Positions 36,249-44,625 of a DNA stretch of 52,887 nt are shown here, in pieces. The translations under genes were made by a program, and so were the position numbers. The notes below the pieces were generated by a model. It was given only the letters and a program-made list of their open reading frames with translations. It was not told the DNA's origin and searched no databases. Where the stretch lies: assembly GCF_902141855.1 (NCBI RefSeq), contig NZ_CABFVH010000039.1:1-52887 (forward strand), given 5' to 3'. Positions within the stretch are counted from its first letter, which is position 1, and each line of letters begins with the position of its first letter. Origin of the DNA: Methylobacterium dankookense. GTDB lineage: Bacteria > Pseudomonadota > Alphaproteobacteria > Rhizobiales > Beijerinckiaceae.

Positions 36249-36815
36249 TCACGGCCATCCCCGGTCGATTCCGGCCTTCAGCAACAGGTCGGACAGGCGC
36301 TTGCGGGCGTGGAACAGCCGCGTTTTCACCGTGCCGGCCGGGATGTCGAGGACCTGCGCCACCTCCTCGACGCCGAGCTCGTGGTAGTAGACGAGATCGA
36401 TCACGGTGCGATGCTCCAGGGACAAGCCTTCGAGGCAGCGGCGCATGGCCTCCGCCTTGCTCGCCTTCTGCAGGGTGACCTCGGGCGTGTCGGCCTCGTC
36501 CTCGACCGCCTCGGCCATCTCCGGCTCCAGCGCCTCGTGCGGTCGCCGCCGCAAGGTCGAGAGCGCCTTGAAGCGGGCGATGGTCAGCATCCAGGTCATG
36601 ACGCTGGACCGGCCCTCGAAGCGGCCGGCCTGCTGCCAGACATCGAAGAAGGCGTCGCTCATCAGGTCCTCCGCCCGGCTCGGGTCGCGCACCATGCGGA
36701 CGAGGAAGCGGAACACGGCGGTCGAATGCCGGGCGTAGAGGCCCTGCATCGCCGCGCGGTCGCCACCGGCGATGCGCCGGATGAGGTCCTCGTCGGAGGG
36801 CGCGCTCATCCGCAC
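36249..36815 (-). CDS. ECF-type RNA polymerase sigma factor
   Basis: A 188-residue sigma-70 of the extracytoplasmic-function type. Region 2 has LYARHSTAVFRFLVRMVRD and AEDLMSDAFFDVWQQAGRF with MTWMLTIARFKALSTLRRR (2.4). Region 4 has HRTVIDLVYYHELGVEEVAQ and IPAGTVKTRLFHARKRL, the DNA-binding helix. It directs transcription of stress genes, probably including the anti-sigma gene beside it and the protease downstream. The start is ATG 36815. Confidence 0.93.
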   Translation of the reverse strand: MRMSAPSDEDLIRRIAGGDRAAMQGLYARHSTAVFRFLVRMVRDPSRAEDLMSDAFFDVWQQAGRFEGRSSVMTWMLTIARFKALSTLRRRPHEALEPEMAEAVEDEADTPEVTLQKASKAEAMRRCLEGLSLEHRTVIDLVYYHELGVEEVAQVLDIPAGTVKTRLFHARKRLSDLLLKAGIDRGWP

Positions 36816-36906
36816 CCCATCATGGGTCGCGCGGACAAGGCGGACGGTTCAACGGCCGGAGCGGATTTCCACGGGGCGCCCCATTCGACGCAATTGGCGC
36901 CGGGCA

Positions 36907-38673
36907 TCACGGTTGCGCCGGCGCGGCCGCGCTGACCGGCGTCGCGCTCATGCCCGGGGCGGGCAGGGTCTGCTGCGTCTCCGCCACCGGCGCCGTCAGG
37001 GCCCGGACCGCGCCCTCCGCGTCGGCGAAGCCCGCGCCAAACTCCCGGTCCGGCCCCGGCGGTCCCAGATCGCGGGCGCTACGCGTCAGCGCCGCCCGCA
37101 CCTCGGCGGGCTTCAAGCCGGGCTTCGCCTGCAGCATCAGGGCGACGACGCCGCTGACCTGGGCGGCCGCCATCGAGGTGCCCGACAGGAGCCCGTAGCC
37201 CCCGTTCGGGGCGGTTACGAGGATGTCGACGCCCGGCGCGGCGACGCAGAGGTGCGAGCCGCGGTTGGCGGCCGGGAACAGCCGGTCCTCGGCGTCCGTC
37301 GCGGTCACCGCGATGACGTTCGGGTCGGCGGCCGGGAACAGCGGCGGTGACGCCGGACCGGCGTTGCCGCCGGCGGCCACGTAGACGATGCCGCGCCCGG
37401 TCCCGGCGGCGAGGAACTCGGAAAGGGCCGCGTCCCAGGGGCCGGCGAAGCTCATGTTGACCACGCGCGCACCCTTCCTCTCGGACCAGTCCAGGCCCCG
37501 CAGGACGTGGAGCGTGGTGCCCTGCGCCCCGGCCCGGGTCTCGCCCGAGAAGGCGCGCACCGCGAGGAGGCGCGCCTCGGGTGCCGCGCTGGCGAGCTGG
37601 GCGCGGGCGCCGACGATGCCGGCGATGGCCGTGCCGTGGGGGTGCGGCATCGGCTTGCTCCCGTCGAGGGCGTCGTGGCGCTCGGACAGGGCGTCACGGA
37701 GCGCGGGGTGGGTGCCGTCGGGCTCGGAATCGATGACCGCGACCGTCACGTCCTTGCCCGTGACCGAGGCGTGCGCCTCCTTCAGGCGGAGCTTGCCCAC
37801 GACGTACTGGGCGCCGGCGAGGGCGGGCACGGCCTGGCCGACGAGGCCGTAGACATGGTTCGCCTGCGCCGAGGCGACGCGCGGGTCGCGTGCCAGGGCG
37901 GCGACCACCGCCGTGACGGACCGGCGGTCCTTGAAGCGGGCGCGGTGCAGGGTCATTGGCACCAGGGTGAAGGTGTCCGTCGAGACCAATCCCAGGCGCT
38001 CGCGGCGCAGGATCTCGGGCAAGCTTCCCGCGGGCGCGTCCGCCTTCAGGGCGAACAGGACCTCGCCGGGAACCTCGCCCGGCTCGGCGGGGCCCGGCGA
38101 GCCGGCGGCCGGGACCGGTGCGAGAGCCGGCGGCTGCCGGCGCTGCGGAGGCGGTGCCTTGGCGAGCGCCGGCTTCGAGGGCTGCGGCTTGGCGGCCGGC
38201 GCCGCGATGGGCTTGGATCGCTCGGGCCGTTGGACGACCTTGGGCGGTGGCTCGCGGGCCGGTGCCGCTTGCCTGGGGCGCGGGGTTGGCACGGGCTCCG
38301 CCCGGTGGACGGGCGGCGGGGCCTGTGGCCGGGGGCGCGGCCTTGGGCGGTATGGCGGAGGCTCGTCCTCGTAATCGGGTTGGCGCGCCGGCCGCCGGGG
38401 AAGCGGCTCCTCGTCCTCGACCTCTTCCACCCTCTGGCGCGGGGGTGGGATCATGCGGGGTATGACGCCGATCATGCCCGGCAAGCCGATCATCGGGCCG
38501 CCGCGATAGCCGCCGCCACCGTAGCCGCCCCCGCCGTAGGGGCTTCCGGAACCGGACCCGGCCGGGCCGCGCATCTGCGCCTGGGCGGCGAGGCAACCGG
38601 GGAAGAGGAGCACCGCCGCGGTCAGTACGCGGCAGGGCCACCCACCCATTGACCGAACGAAGGCACTCCGCAT
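36907..38673 (-). CDS. Exported subtilisin-like (S8) serine protease
   Basis: About 588 residues. A signal peptide (RVLTAAVLLFPGCLAAQAQ, near residues 15-33) is followed by a Gly/Tyr-rich part (SPYGGGGYGGGGYRGG), a long Pro/Arg-rich linker to about residue 190, a propeptide-like domain, then the catalytic domain. The triad is visible: D in VAVIDSEPDGTHP (about 314), H in MPHPHGTAIAGIVG (about 345) and S in LLSGTSMAAAQVSG (about 500). The start is uncertain (ATG 38673 or ATG 38652). Genes for an ECF sigma and anti-sigma follow downstream on the same strand; this trio recurs in related genomes. Confidence 0.9.
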   Translation of the reverse strand: MRSAFVRSMGGWPCRVLTAAVLLFPGCLAAQAQMRGPAGSGSGSPYGGGGYGGGGYRGGPMIGLPGMIGVIPRMIPPPRQRVEEVEDEEPLPRRPARQPDYEDEPPPYRPRPRPRPQAPPPVHRAEPVPTPRPRQAAPAREPPPKVVQRPERSKPIAAPAAKPQPSKPALAKAPPPQRRQPPALAPVPAAGSPGPAEPGEVPGEVLFALKADAPAGSLPEILRRERLGLVSTDTFTLVPMTLHRARFKDRRSVTAVVAALARDPRVASAQANHVYGLVGQAVPALAGAQYVVGKLRLKEAHASVTGKDVTVAVIDSEPDGTHPALRDALSERHDALDGSKPMPHPHGTAIAGIVGARAQLASAAPEARLLAVRAFSGETRAGAQGTTLHVLRGLDWSERKGARVVNMSFAGPWDAALSEFLAAGTGRGIVYVAAGGNAGPASPPLFPAADPNVIAVTATDAEDRLFPAANRGSHLCVAAPGVDILVTAPNGGYGLLSGTSMAAAQVSGVVALMLQAKPGLKPAEVRAALTRSARDLGPPGPDREFGAGFADAEGAVRALTAPVAETQQTLPAPGMSATPVSAAAPAQP

Positions 38674-38802
38674 CGCAGCACGTGCTCCCGCGACCGCCCG
38701 CCTGAGCGGCGCGCGGCGCCATGACTGTAGATGAGCGGCCAAACTCAGTCCACGCGGCCCGGATGCTCCGGGCCGCGAAGTCCCGGCGGCGAACATCAGG
38801 CC

Positions 38803-39072
38803 TCAGTCGCAGACACGGACCCGCCGAACATAGACGTTGCCGAAATCGTCGTAGGTCCGCCGGATCTTCACGACGCACTCGTACGTCTCCTCCGTCGTGG
38901 CGGCGACTGCGGTGCCGACGACCACCGCCCCGAGGGCAAGGCCGCCGAGGACGACGCCCCCGTGCCCGAAACCGTGGTGCCCGTGCCCATGGAAGGGCTT
39001 CGCCTCGGCGGAGCCGGCCGCGAGGCCCAGGCCGACGGTGCACAGGGCGGCGATGATCTTGGTTCGGGTCAT
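38803..39072 (-). CDS. Small exported protein with His/Gly stretch and Cys tail
   Basis: An 89-residue protein, ATG 39072 with AAGGAG 8 nt upstream. The signal peptide MTRTKIIAALCTVGLGLAAG, SAEA is followed by KPFHGHGHHGFGHGG, a hydrophobic Gly/Val segment (VVLGGLALGAVVVGTAVAA) and a tail TYECVVKIRRTYDDFGNVYV with RRVRVCD. The tail's two cysteines may form a disulfide. Similar tails are common in small secreted alphaproteobacterial proteins, and it shares DFGxVxVRRV with the protein at 33659-33925. Confidence 0.78.
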   Translation of the reverse strand: MTRTKIIAALCTVGLGLAAGSAEAKPFHGHGHHGFGHGGVVLGGLALGAVVVGTAVAATTEETYECVVKIRRTYDDFGNVYVRRVRVCD

Positions 39073-39598
39073 GGCGATGCTCCTTCGGATGGTTCGGCCC
39101 GCTCGGTGCGGCCCCGATATCCGTTGGTCGCGCAGGGTCCGCCCTCGGTTCACGGGAACCGCGAATTTCCGGCTCCCGAGAAGCGGGGAGACCCGGTGTC
39201 TTCCCGGTCCGACGCCATGGCACCCCGGATGCCGCGAAGGCTCAAGGGTGGAACACAGGCATACGGTCACGGCACGCCTTTAGGGCAGGTTCTCGCGACG
39301 CTCCACAGGCCGTCCTAGATCGCCGTCCCTGTCGGCAGCGACGGCGATGACGGCAGTGGACGCACAGACGGACGCCAACCCTCGATGACGGGGCCGCCCT
39401 CCAGGTCCAGCGGCTGGCCGCGGTTGCGGAAGGACGGCCCAGGGCGGCCATCTCGCACTTGGTCGAGCGGAGTGGAAGACGAGGCCCGCTGCGCCTGCGG
39501 CATTCGCCAGACCCTCCGCAAGATCATGCCCGCCCGCCGCGTTCCCGGCGAGCACGCTGAGCACAGCCACATTGCGTTTGGATCCACGCGGGACCACG
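39073..39598. other. About 525 bp without a clear gene
   Basis: Open frames cross this region but lack recognisable protein character. The opposite-strand frames include fragments such as GFCPPRGQGRR-like arginine-rich noise typical of high-GC chance frames. No RNA gene, hairpin terminator or repeat found. Confidence 0.4.
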
Positions 39599-40681
39599 CT
39601 AAGCTGGCCGAAGCACCGCCTCGTTCCTTTTCACCGTCCCGGCGAGATGAAAGGCAAGGGGGCGGCGGAACAGGAAGTCGAGCCAAGTGCCGCGGATAAG
39701 CCGCTCGAAGACGAGGGGCAGTGCGATCGCAACGGCCATCACGGTCAATGAGGCGAGCCCGATATCCGTTACCACCCCGGTCTTCACGATGAGGCTTCGA
39801 CTGGCAGCCATCGGTAGGAAGAACGCCAGGTAGATCACAATCGAGCGCTTGCCGCAGGTACGCAAAGCCTCCGCCACGGCTCCACCCGCCTCGGCAAGCA
39901 AGGTGGCGAGCACGACAATCGCCAGCGCGCCCGTGAACCCGAGCACCAAGCTCACGACCGGCAGGGCTGCGAGGGTCGGAAATTCCGGTGCGCCCGATGG
40001 TGTAAAGGCGAGCCAGCCCTCGGCCAGCGCCCAGACCCCAAGGCTCGCAAGCGCCAGCCACCGGTAGCGCCGTACGGCGTCGGAGAGGGCAAAGACTTGG
40101 TCAGCCAGGAGGTAGCCGCCGACGAAGTAGACGTAGCGGGCACAGAACTCCTCAACGAGGTAGGAGGAGCTCTGGACCGGCACGATCTGCAGCAGCGCGG
40201 CGGCCCCGAGAAGCACCGGGCCAGGCAGCGACCGCAGCAACTTCGTGACAACCGAGAACGCGGCGAGCAAATAGATGAACCACAGCGTCGAGTAGGGCTC
40301 GACGAGGGCGAGGGCGAGGTGAGCCAGGAAAGCCGGCACACCCCCATCCCCGGCGACCGTCCCGTACTTCACTGCCGACTGGAGCAGCAGCCAGAGTAGG
40401 TAGAAGTAGGCGAAGTGGACGATGCGCCGGTCGGCGAAGAGGCGCCAGTCACGGTGTATCACCCGTCCGACGAACAGGCCCGAGAGCAGGAAGAAGTCCG
40501 GGATCCGGAACGGCTGGGCGAAGGCGACGACCGGGTGCAGGAAGCCCTCTCCTCCCAAGGCTTCGCCGGTGCCCAGGGTCGAGTGCATCATCACCACGAG
40601 GACGATGCAAATGCCCTTCGCCACGTCGACCCAGGCGTAGCGGAGTTCTTCCTCCGCTTGGGTGCTCGCCCGTCCGCCCAT
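39599..40681 (-). CDS. Acyltransferase-3 family membrane protein
   Basis: A 360-residue integral membrane protein with about ten helices. The N-terminus RYAWVDVAKGICIVLVVMMHS carries the conserved family start (D.xKGI..xLVVxxH), with the catalytic histidine near residue 33. The phrase RIPDFFLLSGLFVGR and the later STLWFIYLLAAFSVV also fit. The family acylates exopolysaccharide, LPS or other surface glycans. The start is ATG 40681 with GAGGG about 8 nt before it; ATG 40696 is possible. It is apparently not linked to metal resistance. Confidence 0.9.
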   Translation of the reverse strand: MGGRASTQAEEELRYAWVDVAKGICIVLVVMMHSTLGTGEALGGEGFLHPVVAFAQPFRIPDFFLLSGLFVGRVIHRDWRLFADRRIVHFAYFYLLWLLLQSAVKYGTVAGDGGVPAFLAHLALALVEPYSTLWFIYLLAAFSVVTKLLRSLPGPVLLGAAALLQIVPVQSSSYLVEEFCARYVYFVGGYLLADQVFALSDAVRRYRWLALASLGVWALAEGWLAFTPSGAPEFPTLAALPVVSLVLGFTGALAIVVLATLLAEAGGAVAEALRTCGKRSIVIYLAFFLPMAASRSLIVKTGVVTDIGLASLTVMAVAIALPLVFERLIRGTWLDFLFRRPLAFHLAGTVKRNEAVLRPA

Positions 40682-40696
40682 TAACCGCCCTCGCAT

Positions 40697-41235
40697 ACCA
40701 GCCAAGGGCGGAGTTTCACCGGAGCCGGTTAAGCGAGCGCCAGCACCGGTACGCGACTGTCCATGATGGACAATGGAACTTGAACGAAGCCGCGGCCGCG
40801 GTACCACCGCACGTCCGGCGACGCGCCGATCTACCCCTCGAACGAACTGCCCTGCGTCCCGTGGCGCGTTGCGCAGCCGCGTCGAACCCGTTCCGGCGCG
40901 CTCTGGCCTTGTCCGCAGCTTGCAATCGACGCCGTCCGGAGGCGGCGCGACCTTCTCCGATAGAGGTCGGAAAGGTGTAGCCGAGGTTGCCGGGCGGCGT
41001 CCGGCGTGGTGCCTCCCCACCGCACTCCCGCGCTAGCGCCACTTGACCAGCTAGGCACACGCTCGCTCGGCCAACGCGATTTCGTGCGTCGCGCTGGAAC
41101 GCTCGACGTCTCACGCCGCGCAGTGGACCGCCACAGGAGGCGATCAATCCCAGATCCCGAGCGACCGTACTTTCTACGGTGTGTGCCGGTCGGAATGCGT
41201 TCCATATAGGCCGCTCGCGTAGGTGGAGGTTGACC
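40697..41235. other. About 540 bp without a clear gene
   Basis: No credible coding frame, RNA gene or repeat seen. A short inverted pair TGTCCATGATGGACA (40758-40772; arms TGTCCAT and ATGGACA around one base) is a possible operator upstream of the acyltransferase gene. Confidence 0.45.
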
Positions 41236-41469
41236 TTGGGCGACGACCGGCCGGACGAGTATCACGTATACCTGAGACACGCCGACGTGATCTATTTCCT
41301 GGCAGCGGATGGGACCTTCGTGCCGGACCTCGAAGGCGGTCGCGCCTTCGACAAGATCGAGGACGCGTTCGAGGTGATCAACGCGATGACGGATGGGCGC
41401 GATCTCCCGAGGGAGCACGAACCCGGAGTGGTTCGGAACGCGTACCGCTTCTACGGGCCACGCGCGTGA
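41236..41469 (+). CDS. Small conserved-looking hypothetical protein
   Basis: A 77-residue acidic protein starting with TTG 41236, with GGTGGAGG 6 nt upstream. It begins GDDRPDEYHVYLRHADVIYF and continues LAADGTFVPDLEGGRAFDKI; there are no cysteines, signal peptide or membrane segments. The balanced composition and clean ribosome site support a real gene. Function unknown. Confidence 0.55.
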   Translation: MGDDRPDEYHVYLRHADVIYFLAADGTFVPDLEGGRAFDKIEDAFEVINAMTDGRDLPREHEPGVVRNAYRFYGPRA

Positions 41470-41759
41470 GGCGTGAGCACAGGCGAACTCGCGCCCAGGG
41501 ATGAGGGAGACTTGACCGGCACCGTGGACCGGCCGGACCGAGGTTACCGCGTGGCGGCGGTCCTGGGTGGCCGGAAGGCAACGTCCGGGAGGGTGAAAGG
41601 TGCGGGTGGAAGGTCGCCCAACGACGGGGGCGGCCTCGCGTGGTTGTACGTGTTCTTCAAAAGCCGGTCCCAACATCGCATCCGGCGGGTGAAAGGATTC
41701 CTGCTCGGAGTACCCGTGCTTGATGCGGCGGGGATGGACCGGTCATCCGCCTACCGGTG

Positions 41760-42090
41760 TAGGGACGGCTACATGGCTCCCGCCTCCGTGCCGGATGCCC
41801 TTCCAGCCGAGCCGGTCCGTGCAGAGCCTGAACGGCACGATCAGCGCGGTCGAGGCGTAGGGGGCCCACCGGGCGAAGGCGCCGAACGCGGACCAGCGGG
41901 CCGCCACGTGCCACCCGGCCAGTCCCCGCCGAGACCATCCTCAGCGCGAGGCCGATGCTGAAGCAGGCGACCAGCGCGATGCCGAGGCGGAACTTCTTGA
42001 GCTGGATGCACGGCAGCAGGACCGTGTTGGCCGCGGGGCGCGGGACCAGGTCTCCGGCTAGGCCGAAAAGGACGATCTGCCCTGTCATCG
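41760..42090 (-). pseudogene. rcnA: Remnant of a NicO/RcnA-type Ni/Co exporter
   Basis: On the minus strand, the first piece (from about 42088) reads VLFGLAGDLVPRPAANTVLL then IQLKKFRLGIALVACFSIGL. This lines up with the conserved GLxGGLIPCPAAxTVLLxCxQL and LGxALVxCFSIGLAL of nickel/cobalt exporters. After about 41930 the match continues in another frame (WSAFGAFARWAPYASTALIV, then LGWKGIRH). The N-terminal two-thirds is absent. The CPA cysteine is changed to arginine, so even the intact part is damaged. A decayed transporter, cut at its 5' side. Confidence 0.7.
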
Positions 42091-42329
42091 CCGTGCGGCT
42101 GAAAAGCCTACCATATATGAACGGCACAAACGTCCCTTGCGCCGCCTCATCAACAGGAAGAAGCGCTCGGCGGATGTGCGGGCAGGGGCGGCGCTGCTAT
42201 AATTCGCTTTCTGCAACCCCTCACAAGTCGGACCGACGCCGATCCCCCTGCGGGAACAGGGGCGCGCGAGCGGGACGGCCGTGCCTCGCCGAGCCGGATC
42301 GCGGCATCATGGACGCGGAATGGACCTTC
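42091..42329. other. Junction DNA left of the octamer cluster
   Basis: No gene seen. It contains the likely breakpoint where the RcnA remnant ends (near 42090) and a TATAAT-like word (GCTATAATTCG, 42196-42206) that could be a -10 element; no good -35 is visible at the right distance. Confidence 0.35.
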
Positions 42330-42453
42330 AAGGATTGAGATGCCAATCCTTCGAGAAGTATCCAATTCGCCCGGAGGCGAGCGCAGGCCGGTCGATGGCA
42401 ATTAAAGGAAATGACGCCCAATCCTTCCACCAGCTCAACCACGGTCAATCCTT
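42330..42453. repeat. Four copies of the octamer CAATCCTT
   Basis: CAATCCTT occurs at 42344-42351, 42419-42426 and 42446-42453, and in inverse orientation (AAGGATTG) at 42330-42337. The first inverse/direct pair forms a perfect hairpin with an AGATGC loop (42330-42351). A near copy (CAACCTT) is at 42501-42507. Four exact copies of an 8-mer in 124 bp are not expected by chance. They lie upstream of the Tn7-like module, so protein-binding sites, perhaps of a transposon end or of a regulator, are possible. Confidence 0.5.
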
Positions 42454-42616
42454 GACGCGTGACAAAATTCGGGCGGAACGACCTGCCGAACTTGAAATAC
42501 CAACCTTGGCGTCCAAGCCTGCGATACTTTGGCCGGCGCATTTTGCTGTTGACGGACCGGCCCTGCGTCTGGAATCGATACGCGCGGCACAAGCCACGTC
42601 AGGAGGAGATCGGCGC

Positions 42617-42670
42617 ATGACCGGATCGAGCTGCCGCGCCTGCTCGCGCGCGCCGCCGCAGGCGGGCTGA
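42617..42670 (+). CDS. Possible 17-codon leader peptide
   Basis: ATG 42617 is preceded by AGGAGGAG (8 nt spacing), one of the best ribosome sites of this stretch. It opens a 17-codon frame (MTGSSCRACSRAPPQAG) with a CxxC motif that stops at 42670, inside the left arm of the strong hairpin at 42668-42701. The arrangement is like a leader peptide plus terminator or attenuator. No family is known to me and translation is unproven. Confidence 0.35.
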   Translation: MTGSSCRACSRAPPQAG

Positions 42671-42701
42671 GACGCGCGGTCTGCCAGGACCGCGCGTCTC
42701 A
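42668..42701. terminator. Perfect 14-bp stem hairpin
   Basis: TGAGACGCGCGGTC, loop TGCCAG, GACCGCGCGTCTCA: a perfect 14-bp stem with a 6-nt loop. There is no T-run after it on either strand, so it is not a textbook intrinsic terminator, but GC-rich hairpins of this type often end transcription in high-GC bacteria. It separates the octamer region from the Tn7-like genes. A second, smaller hairpin (GGCCGGC-TCC-GCCGGCC) is at 42771-42787. Confidence 0.6.
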
Positions 42702-42935
42702 TCAGAGCCATCCTCCCTCAGGGCCACCACGCTCACGACAGCGCCCTAAGGGATATCCAGGATCGACGTCGGCCGGCTCCGCCGGCCGGGGGTCCCGTGC
42801 GCTCCTCGAACATCGATCGCACAGTCGATTCCGGGCCGCAAGCCCGCTTCGCGCCCCCGTCGGTCCGTCACTGACCCGCAAAGGCACGTCCGGCTCGCCG
42901 GGCCGCGTGCCCGCGCGGAACCGTTATGGAGCGCG

Positions 42936-43532
42936 ATGATGACCAGCGGCACCGGAGGGCAAGACCCCTCCACTGAGACCCCGGACGGAAAGCCCCGGCC
43001 GCATCAGCTCGATCTGCCGTTCGACCCGACGCCCGTCTCGCCGGGGGTGCAGCGGGACCGGGACCTCGACGCGACGGGCCCGAGCAGGCACGGCCCGGAC
43101 GAGCGCGATGCGCCGGAGCGCGAAGGGCCGGACGACCGTGACCCATGCCTCGACGCGGGCCCCGGCCAGCGGGACACGATCTACGTCAACCGTCATATCA
43201 CCCAGCTGGGCGTGCGGGTCCACGGCCGGATCTACTCGTCTCCTGCCGTCCAGGCGGCCCGGATGGCCGGCGAGCGCCGGGTTCGCGTGGCGGTCGACGC
43301 AGCCGACCCGCGTTGGATCTTCGCGCTGGTCCATGGCGCCTGGCACCGCGTGCCGTGCGGGGATGCCTCCGCTGGGACGGCCTCCCTCCGCGGCGGACCG
43401 CAGGCCGCGGCGAGACCGGACGCGGCAAACCGGACGTTGCCTTCGGCCGGGGCGACCAACGTGATCGACCTTGCGGCCGCGCGCCGGAAACGTTCCGCCT
43501 CGTCCGAGCCGTCGCCCACCGGCTCCCGGTGA
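42936..43532 (+). CDS. Orphan protein resembling the TnsB/Mu C-terminal barrel
   Basis: A 198-residue protein (ATG 42936 or 42939, GGAG close upstream). The N-terminal 75 residues are polar and disordered-looking. Residues about 82-141 read IYVNRHITQLGVRVHGRIYS, AVQAARMAGERRVRVAVDAA and DPRWIFALVHGAWHRVPC. This lines up with the Mu-transposase C-terminal beta-barrel of the TnsB encoded downstream (NTGIHLEGLNYHSDRLTALR, YQVRFDPFDLWRIWVLD, EHIPVDC). No DDE domain is present. The end (TNVIDLAAARRKR) is basic. It could be an accessory DNA- or TnsC-binding factor, a regulator, or a transposase remnant; which one is open. Confidence 0.65.
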   Translation: MMTSGTGGQDPSTETPDGKPRPHQLDLPFDPTPVSPGVQRDRDLDATGPSRHGPDERDAPEREGPDDRDPCLDAGPGQRDTIYVNRHITQLGVRVHGRIYSSPAVQAARMAGERRVRVAVDAADPRWIFALVHGAWHRVPCGDASAGTASLRGGPQAAARPDAANRTLPSAGATNVIDLAAARRKRSASSEPSPTGSR

Positions 43533-43908
43533 CGGTTTGGCGCTCGCGCCGCCGACGCCCGGATGCCGCGCGGCGAGGGGGTGCTCCCGGGGCGGGGGGT
43601 CGAGGCCTTGGCCGACGTAATGGCCGGGACCGTACCAGCTCCTTGGGCCCGGCCAGCCGTCGGTCGCCCGTCGCCGCGCGCCGTTCGCGGGCCAATCCGG
43701 CATAGCGGGCAGGCGCTCGGAAGCCGGGGCGGGAACCGGATCCTCCCGACCCGCTGGGCGCCTCGCGTCGCGAGCCGAAGCCGGTCCGGGAGACGGCCCC
43801 GGCAGACTGGCGAGATGAGGTTCAGTCAAGCTTAGCCGACCCGCGCTAGCCTGCCGGCGTGTCGGCCCACCGCGATAGCGACGATCACGAGGCAAGGGAG
43901 GTAGGAGT
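43533..43908. other. 376-bp region upstream of tnsA
   Basis: No gene seen. In Tn7-like elements one transposon end with several TnsB sites normally lies just before tnsA. I looked for repeated 15-20 bp units here and found none that is clear; a TGTCGG trinucleotide start at 43860 is only suggestive. Confidence 0.4.
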
Positions 43909-44625
43909 TTGCCGTTCTCGCTTGAGGCACCGTTTCGGCCCGGCTTCGCACCCGGGCGCGCTCCCCCCGGCGCGGAACAGCCTTGGGCACCGGTTCGCAC
44001 GGGCGCGGAAGGCCGAAGCCGCTGGTCCTTCATGCACCGCATCTGGTCGCACCGGATGCAGGGAGACGTCCCCTACGAAAGCCTGCTGGAGGCGGACCTG
44101 GTTACCATCCTGTGCGTCGATCCCGAGGTGGATGGCTTCTGGGCGCAGCCGGAGGCGTTTCGCTGGCGGCAGGACGGCAAGGTGCGTCGGTACGTGCCCG
44201 ACTTCTTGATCCTGACCACCGCCGGCGCGCGCGCGTACCGCGAGGTCAAGCCCCTGCGTCGCCTTCGGAAGGACCCTTCGCTGGGCGGCAGGCGCCCGGC
44301 TATCGAAGCGGAAAGCGCGCGGCGCGGGGCGACGTTCGAGACATGGACCGAGAAGGAGATCCGGCGGTCACCGCGCCTTGAGAATGCGCGCGAGATCCTC
44401 TGCCACGCCGGACCGGTCTGGGATGAGCCGGCGCTCGCGGCCCTGCGCCGAACCATTCGGGCGGGCACCTGCCCGGGGACCACCGGCGAGCTCCTGCGCT
44501 CGGCCGGCCTCGGCCCGGACGCCCTCTGTACGCTGCTCGGGCTCGTTGCCCTCGACGAGTTGCGGATCGACCTCGACCAGCCCCTCTCCCTGCGAAGCCG
44601 TCTTGTCGGCCGGAGGACCGCGTGA
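43909..44625 (+). CDS. tnsA: TnsA-type transposon endonuclease
   Basis: A 238-residue restriction-like endonuclease that cuts the 5' strands at transposon ends in Tn7-like transposition. Catalytic signature: E57 in VPYESLLEADL, D98 in RRYVPDFLIL, K114 in AYREVKP (the E...PD...ExK pattern of TnsA). A C-terminal winged-helix-like part (about 165-230) follows. The start is TTG 43909 after GGGAGGTAGGAG. The stop overlaps the tnsB GTG start (GTGA), so the two nuclease subunits are translationally coupled. With TnsA present, transposition should be cut-and-paste rather than replicative. Confidence 0.9.
   Translation: MPFSLEAPFRPGFAPGRAPPGAEQPWAPVRTGAEGRSRWSFMHRIWSHRMQGDVPYESLLEADLVTILCVDPEVDGFWAQPEAFRWRQDGKVRRYVPDFLILTTAGARAYREVKPLRRLRKDPSLGGRRPAIEAESARRGATFETWTEKEIRRSPRLENAREILCHAGPVWDEPALAALRRTIRAGTCPGTTGELLRSAGLGPDALCTLLGLVALDELRIDLDQPLSLRSRLVGRRTA

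Noticed and set aside
41473..41961. 162-codon plus-strand frame
   Set aside because: It covers the RcnA remnant in antisense and has no protein-like features.
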